The notes: generated by a model from the letters alone, not told the origin. DNA of 7,640 bases from JAXGTD01 sp040775095 (GCA_040775095.1 JAXGTD010000168.1:1-7640); one strand, 5' to 3'. Shown: positions 1 through 6,365, numbered from the stretch's first letter. Numbers and translations: made by a program.

Positions 1-124
1 CGGCGAGCTCGTCGAGCCAGGCCAGGGTCGCGGGCCTGCGCGCGACGCCGACGACCGATTCGCCGTTGGCCAGATAAGCTTGTGCGACGCGCCGGCCGAC
101 ATCGCCGCAGCCCAGAATCAACAT
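1..124 (-). CDS. NAD(P)-dependent SDR / epimerase-family protein, N-terminal fragment
   Basis: Only the first 41 codons lie in the window; the gene continues off the left edge. The protein starts MLILGCGDVGRRVAQAYLA, a beta-strand followed by the Gly-x-Gly-x-x-Gly dinucleotide-binding turn (G5, G7, G10) and an alpha-helix, which is the opening of a Rossmann fold. The next segment, ESVVGVARRP, looks like the second strand ending in Arg residues that often favour NADP over NAD. The Gly-Cys-Gly-Asp-x-Gly version of the motif is common in SDR-family proteins of the YeeZ / NAD-dependent epimerase type. The ATG at 124..122 leaves almost no residues before the first strand, as expected, and a G-rich stretch lies upstream of it. 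The gene diverges from the ferredoxin reductase, so the two may share a control region. Substrate and pathway cannot be judged from this fragment. Confidence 0.72.
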   Translation of the reverse strand, partial: MLILGCGDVGRRVAQAYLANGESVVGVARRPATLAWLDELA

Positions 125-278
125 CGAACGAACCCCCGTCTCGCGTCGGACGACGCCGGTAGCGCAACCACTTCACCAGCCGCGTCGCATCGGTTGAAGT
201 CGGCATGATCGTCGGTACATGTTATGGTCAATAAGGTCTCATCCCAAATCTTTACATCCCGATCAGCGCAGGAGCGCC
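125..278. promoter_or_regulatory. Divergent intergenic region between the SDR gene and the ferredoxin reductase
   Basis: The two flanking genes are transcribed away from each other, so both should have promoters in these 154 bp. The stretch around 194-260 is less GC-rich than its surroundings. A TTGAAG at 194-199 on the plus strand and a TTGACC on the minus strand at 231..226 resemble sigma-70 -35 boxes, but neither has a convincing -10 hexamer at 16-18 bp. I therefore support the region as regulatory by position only and do not define exact promoters. Confidence 0.35.
270..274 (+). promoter_or_regulatory. Ribosome binding site that sets the reductase start
   Basis: AGGAG lies four bases before the ATG at 279. 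The reading frame is open further upstream to an ATG at 219, but the extra 20 residues do not resemble a ferredoxin N-terminus. This Shine-Dalgarno match supports 279 as the true start. Confidence 0.6.
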
Positions 279-1310
279 ATGAGCTTCACCATTGAGACGG
301 AACCCGGCCAACATCGATTCCAGGTGGATGCGGGACAGACCATTCTGGATGCCGCGTTGAAACAGCATGTCGGGCTACCCTACGGGTGTCGCAACGGCCA
401 GTGCGGGAGCTGCACCGCCGAGCTCCTGTCAGGTGAGGTCGATTACCCGAGCGGCAAGACCGAGGCGCTCTCGGGGCAGATCGCCGGCGCCTGCCTGACC
501 TGCCAGGCGGTGCCGCGAACCGATGTCCGGCTGCGCATCGCCGAGTTGGAGAGCGCGGCCGAGATCGAGCCGCGTATCCTGCCTTGCCGCATCGAAGAGA
601 AGACCCGCCTTAACCATGATGTCATGCGCTTGCAGCTCAAGCTCCCGGAACATCAGCGGCTCCAGTTTCTCGCCGGACAATACCTGGATTTCATACTCCG
701 CGACGGACGCCGCCGAGCGTTCTCGATCGCCAATGCGCCGCATGACGACGCGCTCATCGAGCTGCACGTGCGCCGTGTCCCGGGCGGCGAGTTCACCGAT
801 TACGTGTTCGACGAGCTCCCGGAGCGGGCGATCCTGCGCGTACAGGCCCCGCTTGGCACCTTCGTGCTGCGCAAGCACTCCAAACGACCCATCGTGCTCG
901 TTTGCGGCGGCACCGGGTTCGCGCCGATCAAGGGCATGATCGAGCACGCGTTTCATGTCGGCATCAAACGGCCCATGACGCTTTATTGGGGCGTTCGCTC
1001 GCGCCGCGACCTCTATCTTCCGGAGCTCCCCCAGCGCTGGCGTGAGCGGCACGAAAACTTCCGCTATGTGCCGGTCTTGTCAGAGCCGGACGCGGACTGG
1101 AGCGGACGCACCGGCTACGTGCACGACGCCGTCGTCCAGGACCACCCCGACATCGCCGCCTTCGATGTCTATCTCAGCGGCCCGCCCGTGATGGTCGAGG
1201 CCGGGCGCAGCGCCTTCGAGGCCCTCGGGCTGGGCATGGACCACATGTTCTCCGATGCCTTCGAGTGGGCGGCAGACAGCCCCGGGAAAAAGGCAGGCGG
1301 CAGCGACTGA
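279..1310 (+). CDS. Ferredoxin-NAD(P)H flavoprotein reductase, CDP-6-deoxy-delta-3,4-glucoseen reductase-like
   Basis: This 343-residue protein is a soluble electron-transfer flavoprotein with three parts in order. Residues 1-90 form a plant-type [2Fe-2S] ferredoxin with ligands C37, C42, C45 and C75 (spacing C-x4-C-x2-C-x29-C). Residues about 100-198 form the FAD-binding barrel with the RAFS motif at 146-149, the family's R-x-[YF]-S flavin-binding signature. Residues about 203-343 form the NAD(P)-binding domain with GGTGFAP at 210-216 and a YLSGPPVM segment near the C-terminus. Ferredoxin-first order and length match the group named after AscD/E3, which passes NADH electrons to a deoxysugar dehydratase. 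Toluene and methane monooxygenase reductases share the same architecture. No sugar-biosynthesis or oxygenase gene is visible nearby, so the electron acceptor is unknown and the family name should not be read as a proven function. It converges on hemX. Confidence 0.88.
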   Translation: MSFTIETEPGQHRFQVDAGQTILDAALKQHVGLPYGCRNGQCGSCTAELLSGEVDYPSGKTEALSGQIAGACLTCQAVPRTDVRLRIAELESAAEIEPRILPCRIEEKTRLNHDVMRLQLKLPEHQRLQFLAGQYLDFILRDGRRRAFSIANAPHDDALIELHVRRVPGGEFTDYVFDELPERAILRVQAPLGTFVLRKHSKRPIVLVCGGTGFAPIKGMIEHAFHVGIKRPMTLYWGVRSRRDLYLPELPQRWRERHENFRYVPVLSEPDADWSGRTGYVHDAVVQDHPDIAAFDVYLSGPPVMVEAGRSAFEALGLGMDHMFSDAFEWAADSPGKKAGGSD

Positions 1311-1334
1311 AGGGGGCGTGCGCCTGGATGACCC

Positions 1335-1349
1335 GGCCGGGCCCCGGCC
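1335..1349 (+). terminator. GC-rich hairpin just after the reductase gene, possible terminator
   Basis: Bases 1335-1340 and 1344-1349 pair as a 6-bp all-GC stem around a 3-base loop, 24 bases past the reductase stop codon. No T-run follows on either strand, so it is not a canonical intrinsic terminator. It could be part of a Rho-dependent or bidirectional stop between two convergent genes. Confidence 0.3.
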
Positions 1350-1392
1350 ATGGACGAGATCGGCCCGCGATCCGATCCGGGCGGTGCGATGC

Positions 1393-1420
1393 CCAGGTTA
1401 CGGCCTGGCCGACGACCTGG
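1393..1420. terminator. Nested inverted repeat in the convergent gap, possible bidirectional terminator
   Basis: CCAGGT at 1393-1398 pairs with ACCTGG at 1415-1420. Inside it CGGCC at 1401-1405 pairs with GGCCG at 1407-1411, giving a two-part hairpin midway between the converging reductase and hemX genes. No T-run follows on either strand, so only the structure and the position argue for a terminator. I see nothing else in the 1311-1500 gap. Confidence 0.3.
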
Positions 1421-1500
1421 AGCCGCCGGGACGAAACCGAAGCGCAAGAAGCAGCGGCGGCCCCGGCTCGGGCTGCCCCCGGCACGCGCGGGGTCCTGCA

Positions 1501-2535
1501 TCAACGCTCCGGGGCCGCCGCCGCCGACGGCGCGGTGGTATCAGCGCCCGCGCCTTCCGGCGTGCCGGCGCGCGTCTGTAGACGCATCGCGATCTGCTCG
1601 ATACGCGCGGCCAGCGCCGCACGATCGATCGCCTGCACCTGCCGGCGCAGCACCGTCAGACCCTCTTCCAGATCCTTCGCCTCCGGACGCGCCGCCGGGT
1701 AATGGGCACCAACCATCCGCTCGACACCGGCGCCGGCAAGACGCAACAGGGTCGCGTCCCGCAGTACCAGCGCCGTCTCGGCCACATCGAGCTGGGCCTG
1801 CAGTGCCTGTCGAAACGCGGCGTCGATCGCGGGGCCGTCTCGATCGGCATCGCCCGCTATGGCCGCATCCCCATCAGCACCAAGGGGCGGCAACCTCGCG
1901 GCCGCGCGCGACACCGCCTCGAGTTGCCCATGCAGGGCCGGCCAATCGATTCGGGCCGAGGCGATCAGGCCCGTTGACAGCCGGCCGAGCTCGGGGCCGA
2001 CCTGGGCCGAAAGCGATGCATCCAGACCGGGCAGCTCGGCGGCCACGTTGCTCAACGTCTCCGCGGCCGCCGAAACATCTTCGCCACCCGACACCGCCCG
2101 CGCGGCCCCGGCGACACGCCGCGCGGCCCCCGCGATCGCCAGCCGGCGCGTCTCGGCCGCCGGATCAGGCCCTTTGGCAGCCGTCCCGGCAAGGCGCCCC
2201 GCGATGCGCGCCCGCCATGCCGCGACCTCTTCGCGCTCCAAGGCCAGCAACTCCTCGCGGCGCAAGAGGTTGGCCTCCTGTATCCCGAGTTGCTCGCGCT
2301 GCGCATTCACCCTGGCCTGCGCCTGGGCAATGCGCTGGTCGAAGTCTTGCTGGCGCTGACGCGCCGCGCTCAGGGAGGCACCCATGGCATCCATGCTCTC
2401 GCGCAGGCTGTCCCAATAGAAATGCCCCACCGCCACCCCGCCGACGATCAACAGGAGCAGCAGGGGGGTCAGCAGCAGGGGCACCCAGGGCAGGCGCCGG
2501 GGCGTATTACGGCCGGGGTTGCGGGACTGGCGCAT
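1501..2535 (-). CDS. hemX: HemX-like membrane-anchored protein of the hem operon
   Basis: This 344-residue protein has a basic N-terminus (residues 1-14), one membrane segment at about 17-39 (WVPLLLTPLLLLLIVGGVAV), and a Gln/Arg/Glu-rich coiled coil at about 50-110. An alanine-rich helical domain extends to about 325, followed by a low-complexity Ala/Pro/Thr tail. That is the plan of gammaproteobacterial HemX, often annotated uroporphyrin-III C-methyltransferase although the family lacks a methyltransferase domain. It is predicted to be anchored in the inner membrane with its bulk outside the cytoplasm. The core is poorly conserved, so the name rests largely on topology and position after hemD. 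The start at 2535 overlaps the hemD stop by one base (TAATG), which points to translational coupling. An in-frame start 12 codons upstream, inside hemD, is less likely. No hemY follows; the next gene is convergent. Confidence 0.78.
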   Translation of the reverse strand: MRQSRNPGRNTPRRLPWVPLLLTPLLLLLIVGGVAVGHFYWDSLRESMDAMGASLSAARQRQQDFDQRIAQAQARVNAQREQLGIQEANLLRREELLALEREEVAAWRARIAGRLAGTAAKGPDPAAETRRLAIAGAARRVAGAARAVSGGEDVSAAAETLSNVAAELPGLDASLSAQVGPELGRLSTGLIASARIDWPALHGQLEAVSRAAARLPPLGADGDAAIAGDADRDGPAIDAAFRQALQAQLDVAETALVLRDATLLRLAGAGVERMVGAHYPAARPEAKDLEEGLTVLRRQVQAIDRAALAARIEQIAMRLQTRAGTPEGAGADTTAPSAAAAPER

Positions 2536-3314
2536 TAGCGGCCCACGCGGCGCGCCAACAGCAGGCGGCACAGCGCATCGACGATCGCCTCGTCACTCGC
2601 CTCGCGCACCACCGCAACGGTGCGAAAACCAAGCCCGATCGCGGTGCCCGCCCCCCGCTCGCTGAACACGACCAGCGGTAGCGAAAACAGCCATGGGCGC
2701 GCCGAGGGCTCGACCAGGTCGACGAGATTGGTCAGGATCTCATCGCTGGTGACCGTGACGAACCCGATCTCCCGCCGCCAGGTCTCGATCAACCCCGCGG
2801 TGCTGACACTCGGCGGCGCGCGTCGGTAGACCTCGGCATAGGCCACATTCGCGCCGCGCTCGGCCAGGGTCTCTCCCAGCAGCGGGAGCCCACCGACACC
2901 GCGGACGATCAGCACGCGCTGTCCGCTCACCCTGGCCAGCTCCGGGAGGGCCAGCAACGAGGCGCTGTCAAAGCGCTGCGCGGGGATCAGATCCGGCGGA
3001 TGACCGGCCTGCGTGAGGGCATCGGCGGTCGCGCGGCCGACCGCGGCGATACGCGCCCCATGGAATGGATCACCGGGTGGCACCAGCGCCAGCGCCCCGG
3101 CCACCGCGTTGCGGCTGATGAAGACGATCAGATCCCAGGGCTCGCTCAGCCGTGCCCGCACCAGCTCCATATCCTCGGCCGGCCGGATCTCCATTGTCGG
3201 AAAGGCAACCGCCCGCCCGCCGGCGGCCTCGATCAACCGGCACAGGTCGGCGGACTGCATCGCCGGGCGGGTAACCAACACCCCCGCTCCGGCGAGGTCA
3301 CAGGGGGGAGTCAT
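2535..3314 (-). CDS. hemD: Uroporphyrinogen-III synthase
   Basis: HemD inverts ring D while closing linear hydroxymethylbilane into uroporphyrinogen III, the branch point to heme, siroheme, cobalamin and chlorophylls. The 259 residues fit the usual length and the two-lobed fold. Visible family landmarks are VLVTRP at 12-17, FISRNAV at 65-71, AVGRATADAL at 91-100, and VLIVRGVGG at 134-142 followed by the G-x-x-L and V-x-x-YRR pattern to residue 165. A VTVTS segment at 186-190 and a VVFSERGAGTA segment near 215-225 follow. Primary sequence is weakly conserved in this family, so the context right after hemC is important support. The start at 3314 is chosen because it gives an ATGA overlap with the hemC stop and puts the first strand near the N-terminus. 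A longer reading from 3404 would run inside hemC. Translation is probably coupled to hemC. Confidence 0.93.
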   Translation of the reverse strand: MTPPCDLAGAGVLVTRPAMQSADLCRLIEAAGGRAVAFPTMEIRPAEDMELVRARLSEPWDLIVFISRNAVAGALALVPPGDPFHGARIAAVGRATADALTQAGHPPDLIPAQRFDSASLLALPELARVSGQRVLIVRGVGGLPLLGETLAERGANVAYAEVYRRAPPSVSTAGLIETWRREIGFVTVTSDEILTNLVDLVEPSARPWLFSLPLVVFSERGAGTAIGLGFRTVAVVREASDEAIVDALCRLLLARRVGR

Positions 3315-4237
3315 TGTTCGCGCAGCGCCTCGAGGATCTCGCCGGCGCCCTGGGCAATCAGCTCCTCGGCCACGGCCGTGCCCAGGCGCTGCGCATCGCC
3401 GCACGGTCCGGAGCGCTCGGCACGCAACAGCACCTTGCCGTCCGGGGATCCGACCAGGCCACGCAGGTGCAGCACGCCGCCGTCATGCACCGCATGCCCC
3501 GCGATCGGCACCTGACATCCGCCGTTCAGGCGCGCGTTCATCGCCCGCTCGGCCTGCACCCGTTGCGCGGTCTGCTGGTGATGCAGCGGTGCGATCAGGG
3601 CGTTGACCCGCGCGTCGTCGCGGCGGCACTCGATGCCGATGGCCCCCTGACCAATCGCCGGGAGGCTCTCATCGGTGGCGATCAGCGCGCGAATGCGCTC
3701 ACGGAACCCGAGCCGGATGAGCCCCGCGGCGGCCAGAATGATGGCGTCGTACTCGCCGGCGTCGAGCTTCGCGAGCCGCGTATTGACGTTGCCACGCAGG
3801 GGCTCGAGGCGCAGATCCGGACGCCGCGCCAACAACTGGCATTGCCGACGCAAGCTCGAGGTGCCGACGCAAGCGCCCTCGGGCAGCAGGTCGATGCCGT
3901 CGTAGCGGTTGGACACCAGGGCATCGCGCGGATCCTCGCCGTCCATGATCACGGCCAGGTGCAGCCCGTCCGGAAAGTCCATCGGCACATCCTTCATCGA
4001 GTGCACCGCGATGTCCGCGGCGCCCTCGAGCATCCCGGTCTCCAATTCCTTCACGAACAGGCCCTTGCCGCCGACCTTGGCCAGCGGCGCGTCGAGGATC
4101 CTGTCACCACGGGTGGTCATGCCAACGATCTCGATGACGAGCCCCGGATGCAGCCGACCGAGCGCCGAGGCCACGAATTGCGCCTGCCACATCGCGAGCG
4201 GGGATTTTCGGGTGGCGATGCGGATGCACTCGGTCAT
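3311..4237 (-). CDS. hemC: Hydroxymethylbilane synthase (porphobilinogen deaminase)
   Basis: HemC joins four porphobilinogen units into hydroxymethylbilane in the cytoplasm, using a covalently bound dipyrromethane cofactor. The 308 residues match the family length. The N-terminus IRIATRKSPLAMWQA is the family's opening strand and helix. HSMKDVP at 79-85 carries the catalytic Asp (D83, equivalent to E. coli D84). GTSSLRR at 125-131 and RGNVNTRLAKLD at 148-159 carry the Ser, Arg and Asn residues that bind substrate and cofactor carboxylates. NGGCQVPI at 238-245 carries the cofactor-attachment Cys (C241). All key residues are present, so the enzyme should be active. It is the first gene of the hemC-hemD-hemX unit and diverges from argH. 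Only a weak GGA lies near the expected ribosome-binding position. Confidence 0.98.
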   Translation of the reverse strand: MTECIRIATRKSPLAMWQAQFVASALGRLHPGLVIEIVGMTTRGDRILDAPLAKVGGKGLFVKELETGMLEGAADIAVHSMKDVPMDFPDGLHLAVIMDGEDPRDALVSNRYDGIDLLPEGACVGTSSLRRQCQLLARRPDLRLEPLRGNVNTRLAKLDAGEYDAIILAAAGLIRLGFRERIRALIATDESLPAIGQGAIGIECRRDDARVNALIAPLHHQQTAQRVQAERAMNARLNGGCQVPIAGHAVHDGGVLHLRGLVGSPDGKVLLRAERSGPCGDAQRLGTAVAEELIAQGAGEILEALREQ

Positions 4238-4318
4238 AGACGATTTCCAACGATTCGGATGGGAAGGAATGGTGCGCGGGCGTCGTGGATCGCGCCCAAC
4301 AGGTCGGACGCAATCGCG

Positions 4319-4379
4319 CGGTGCCGATGCCCGCCCACGAGCCGGACCCGAACGGGCCGCGATGGGTCTGTCGGCACCG
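4319..4379 (-). other. Inverted repeat in the probable hemC 5' leader
   Basis: CGGTGCCGA at 4319-4327 and TCGGCACCG at 4371-4379 are perfect 9-bp complementary arms around 43 bases, which themselves contain shorter pairings such as GACCC at 4345-4349 with GGGTC at 4364-4368. If transcription starts near 4407, the hemC leader of about 170 nt would carry this folded element. In GC-rich DNA, arms of this length with a long loop can arise by chance, so a function is only possible. Confidence 0.3.
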
Positions 4380-4413
4380 GCAAGGCCGCAAGCGCGGGCA
4401 CCCGCCCTCGCGC

Positions 4414-4441
4414 ATTATAACGAAACGCCCCCGCTCTTCGA
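4414..4441 (-). promoter_or_regulatory. hemC: Candidate sigma-70 promoter of the hemC operon
   Basis: On the minus strand a perfect TATAAT -10 hexamer lies at 4419..4414. At a 16-bp spacing a TCGAAG at 4441..4436 matches three of six -35 positions, so the -35 is weak. Transcription would start near 4407 and give a leader of about 170 nt before the hemC ATG at 4237. An exact consensus hexamer stands out in this GC-rich region. Confidence 0.5.
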
Positions 4442-4496
4442 TGCGCGCTCTGCGATGCGCTCCAGACTATCTGCCCGCTGCCGGGCGCCAAACCCG

Positions 4497-4584
4497 CCTG
4501 CCCCAGGCCCGAGACATTGGACCACGACAGGGCGCCGGCGATCACACGACCCACCTGCCCCAGGTGTGAAGAGCCTGGGGTAGG
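4497..4584. repeat. Three copies of an 11-base motif, two direct and one inverted
   Basis: CCTGCCCCAGG occurs at 4497-4507 and again, identically, at 4554-4564. Its reverse complement with one mismatch, CCTGGGGTAGG, lies at 4574-4584. Either direct copy could pair with the inverted one, so two alternative hairpins of different loop size are possible. The motif is itself partly palindromic (CCTG/CAGG). Confidence 0.55.
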
Positions 4585-4585
4585 T
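4553..4585 (+). other. Strong 12-bp hairpin in the hemC-argH intergenic region
   Basis: ACCTGCCCCAGG at 4553-4564 pairs with CCTGGGGTAGGT at 4574-4585 around a 9-base loop. In plus-strand RNA the single non-Watson-Crick position (4557 with 4581) is a G-U pair, giving 12 continuous pairs. In minus-strand RNA the same position is an A-C mismatch, so the structure is slightly better on the plus strand. No T-run follows, so it is not a classical terminator. It could equally act as DNA, for instance as a protein site. Confidence 0.5.
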
Positions 4586-4588
4586 CCC

Positions 4589-4610
4589 GGGCCGTGCCGC
4601 AACGCGGCCC
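4589..4610. other. Second hairpin, directly next to the 12-bp hairpin
   Basis: GGGCCG at 4589-4594 pairs with CGGCCC at 4605-4610 around a 10-base loop. It starts three bases after the previous stem ends, so the two form a tandem pair. Alone it is unremarkable in GC-rich DNA. Confidence 0.35.
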
Positions 4611-4696
4611 ACGTCGTCACCGCTACGCGAACCGGCAATAATCCCAGGAACGGCAGTTGACCGCCACGCACGTGACGCAAGCTACTGTATTAATTG

Positions 4697-4705
4697 TGCT
4701 AACAT
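4697..4705 (+). promoter_or_regulatory. argH: Candidate extended -10 promoter facing argH
   Basis: TGC followed by TAACAT (4700-4705) fits an extended -10 element, which can work without a good -35. It sits in the most AT-rich patch of the region. No clear -35 lies at 16-18 bp. If used, the argH leader would be about 247 nt. Confidence 0.25.
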
Positions 4706-4878
4706 GGTTTCCGTCGGCTCACCGCCTGGGTGCAGGGCGCGACGACCCCCATGGCACGCACCACGCCGCGCCTGACTGCTTTACACCTCGTTGGAATAGA
4801 ACGACGATTCCGCCTCATTGTGCCTTGCCAGACACCTCGCGTTACGCACCCTGGCGGCCGTCCAACTGCCGTTTCTAG

Positions 4879-4884
4879 GATAAT
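4879..4884 (+). promoter_or_regulatory. argH: Candidate -10 hexamer close to argH
   Basis: GATAAT matches five of six -10 positions and would start transcription near 4891, about 68 nt before the argH ATG. No good -35 is seen 15-18 bp upstream, where the DNA is GC-rich, so an activator or another sigma factor would be needed. This is a weak call. Confidence 0.28.
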
Positions 4885-4958
4885 GCGTCCACCGGTGCCC
4901 CGCGACGCGGCGTCATCGGTCCGATCCTACCGACAACCCCAGCACATTCGGCCCTGCC

Positions 4959-6365
4959 ATGAACCAACACCACCCCGCCGGCAAGCCCTGGGCCGGTCGC
5001 TTCGACCAACCCACCGACGCCTTCGTCGAGGCATTCACGGCCTCGGTCGGGTTCGACCAACGGCTCTATGCCCAGGATATCGCCGGCTCCATCGCCCACG
5101 CCCGGATGCTGGCGCGCCAGGGCATCCTCAGCGACACGGAGCGCGAGGCCATCATCGCGGGTCTCCAGCGCATCCAGACAGACATCGAGCAGGGTCGCTT
5201 CGTCTGGTCGGTGCCGCTCGAGGACGTCCACATGAACATCGAGGCCGCGTTGACCGCGCAGATCGGCGACGCGGGAAAGCGCCTGCACACCGGGCGCTCG
5301 CGCAATGATCAGGTCGCGACCGATATCCGGCTTTGGCTGCGCGAGGAGATCGATGCCCTGACCAGCGGCATCCACCGCCTGCAGGACGCGCTGCTCGCCC
5401 TTGCCGAGCGTGAGGCGCAAAGCATCCTGCCCGGGTTCACGCACCTGCAGGTGGCGCAGCCGATCACCTTCGGTCACCACATGATGGCCTGGTACGAGAT
5501 GCTCGAGCGCGATGCCGGTCGCCTCGCGGACTGCCGCAAGCGCGCCAACGTGATGCCGCTGGGCGCCGCCGCGCTGGCCGGCACCACCTACCCGATCGAC
5601 CGCGACTACACCGCCGCGCTGCTCGGCTTCGAGCACCCCGCCGAGAACTCGCTCGATGCGGTCTCCGATCGCGACTTCGCCATCGAGTTCACGGCCGCCG
5701 CCGCGATCCTGATGATGCACCTGTCGCGTTTTTCCGAAGAGCTGATCATCTGGTCATCCGCCCAATTCGGATTCATCGAGCTCTCGGACGCCTTCTGCAC
5801 CGGCTCGTCGATCATGCCGCAGAAAAAGAACCCGGACGTCCCGGAGCTGATCCGCGGCAAGACCGGACGCATCTTCGGGCACCTGATGGCCTTGCTTACG
5901 CTGATGAAGGGCCAACCACTGGCCTACAACAAGGACAATCAGGAGGACAAGGAGCCGCTGTTCGACACCGCCGACAACCTGCGCGGGGCGCTGAAGGTCT
6001 TCGCCGACATGATGGGCGCCCTCACCTGCAACCACGAGCGCATGCGCGCCGCCGCGCTGCAGGGTTTCTCCACCGCCACCGATCTGGCCGACTATCTGGT
6101 GCGCGCGGGCATCCCCTTTCGCGACGCCCACGAGATCGTCGGCAAGGCCGTCGCCCTGGGTGTGCGCGAGGGACGTGACCTCTCGGAGCTCGACCTGGAA
6201 GAGCTCCGCGGTTTTTCGCCGGTGATCGGCGAGGACGTCTACGCGGTACTCTCACTCGATGGTTCCGTGGCCGCCCGCGATCACCTCGGCGGCACCGCCC
6301 CCGCCCAGGTCAGGGCCGCGATCGCACGCGCTCGTGCACGCCGCGAGGGGGCGCTGACCCCGTGA
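4959..6365 (+). CDS. argH: Argininosuccinate lyase
   Basis: ArgH splits argininosuccinate into arginine and fumarate, the last step of arginine biosynthesis, as a cytoplasmic homotetramer. The 468 residues fit the family. WAGRFDQPTD at 11-20 is the usual N-terminal signature. HTGRSRND at 110-117 is the first conserved region. THLQ at 161-164 carries the catalytic His (H162). GSSIMPQKKNP at 282-292 is the fumarase/lyase superfamily signature loop with the catalytic Ser. YNKDNQEDKEP follows further on. All expected active-site elements are intact. The ATG at 4959 gives ten residues before the first conserved block and is the natural start, but no purine-rich Shine-Dalgarno sequence precedes it, which is unusual beside its neighbours. 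The gene diverges from hemC and converges on the 191-residue gene, so it is probably monocistronic. Confidence 0.98.
   Translation: MNQHHPAGKPWAGRFDQPTDAFVEAFTASVGFDQRLYAQDIAGSIAHARMLARQGILSDTEREAIIAGLQRIQTDIEQGRFVWSVPLEDVHMNIEAALTAQIGDAGKRLHTGRSRNDQVATDIRLWLREEIDALTSGIHRLQDALLALAEREAQSILPGFTHLQVAQPITFGHHMMAWYEMLERDAGRLADCRKRANVMPLGAAALAGTTYPIDRDYTAALLGFEHPAENSLDAVSDRDFAIEFTAAAAILMMHLSRFSEELIIWSSAQFGFIELSDAFCTGSSIMPQKKNPDVPELIRGKTGRIFGHLMALLTLMKGQPLAYNKDNQEDKEPLFDTADNLRGALKVFADMMGALTCNHERMRAAALQGFSTATDLADYLVRAGIPFRDAHEIVGKAVALGVREGRDLSELDLEELRGFSPVIGEDVYAVLSLDGSVAARDHLGGTAPAQVRAAIARARARREGALTP

Larger units (their letters stand above)
4238..4958. other. Long non-coding region between divergent hemC and argH
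   Basis: These 721 bp hold no reading frame with a recognisable protein, a good ribosome site and sensible composition. What is visible: a hemC-facing TATAAT at 4419..4414, a long inverted repeat in the probable hemC leader (4319-4379), two adjacent hairpins at 4553-4610, a repeated 11-mer, a short AT-rich patch at about 4683-4705, and a GATAAT hexamer at 4879-4884 before argH. The region is much longer than needed for two promoters. Pseudomonads carry algZ/algR between argH and hemC; I see no remnant of a LytTR regulator or a histidine kinase here. Confidence 0.75.

Noticed and set aside
219..278. N-terminal extension of the reductase to an ATG at 219
   Set aside because: The added residues are basic and unlike ferredoxin N-termini, and AGGAG sits directly before the ATG at 279.
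1350..2681. Plus-strand 443-codon open frame
   Set aside because: It runs antisense to hemX and the hemD end. The product is dominated by Pro, Arg and Ala, typical of a GC-rich shadow frame, and it has no recognisable domain.
3314..4420. Plus-strand 368-codon open frame
   Set aside because: It is the complement of hemC, which has all catalytic residues. The antisense product has no recognisable motif.
4234..4680. Minus-strand 148-codon frame ending in an ATGA overlap with the hemC start, which could suggest a coupled upstream gene
   Set aside because: Its only long-form start is a TTG without a good ribosome site, the product resembles no protein I know, and the consensus TATAAT for hemC falls inside it. 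The ATGA is one stop trinucleotide and can occur by chance.
4657..4688. TTGACC (4657-4662) with TACTGT (4683-4688) as an argH promoter
   Set aside because: The spacing is 20 bp, outside the normal 16-18 bp range, and the -10 match is poor.
4875..5720. Minus-strand 281-codon open frame
   Set aside because: It is antisense to the intact argH gene, rich in Gly, Arg, Val and Asp in a repetitive way typical of complement frames of GC-rich genes.
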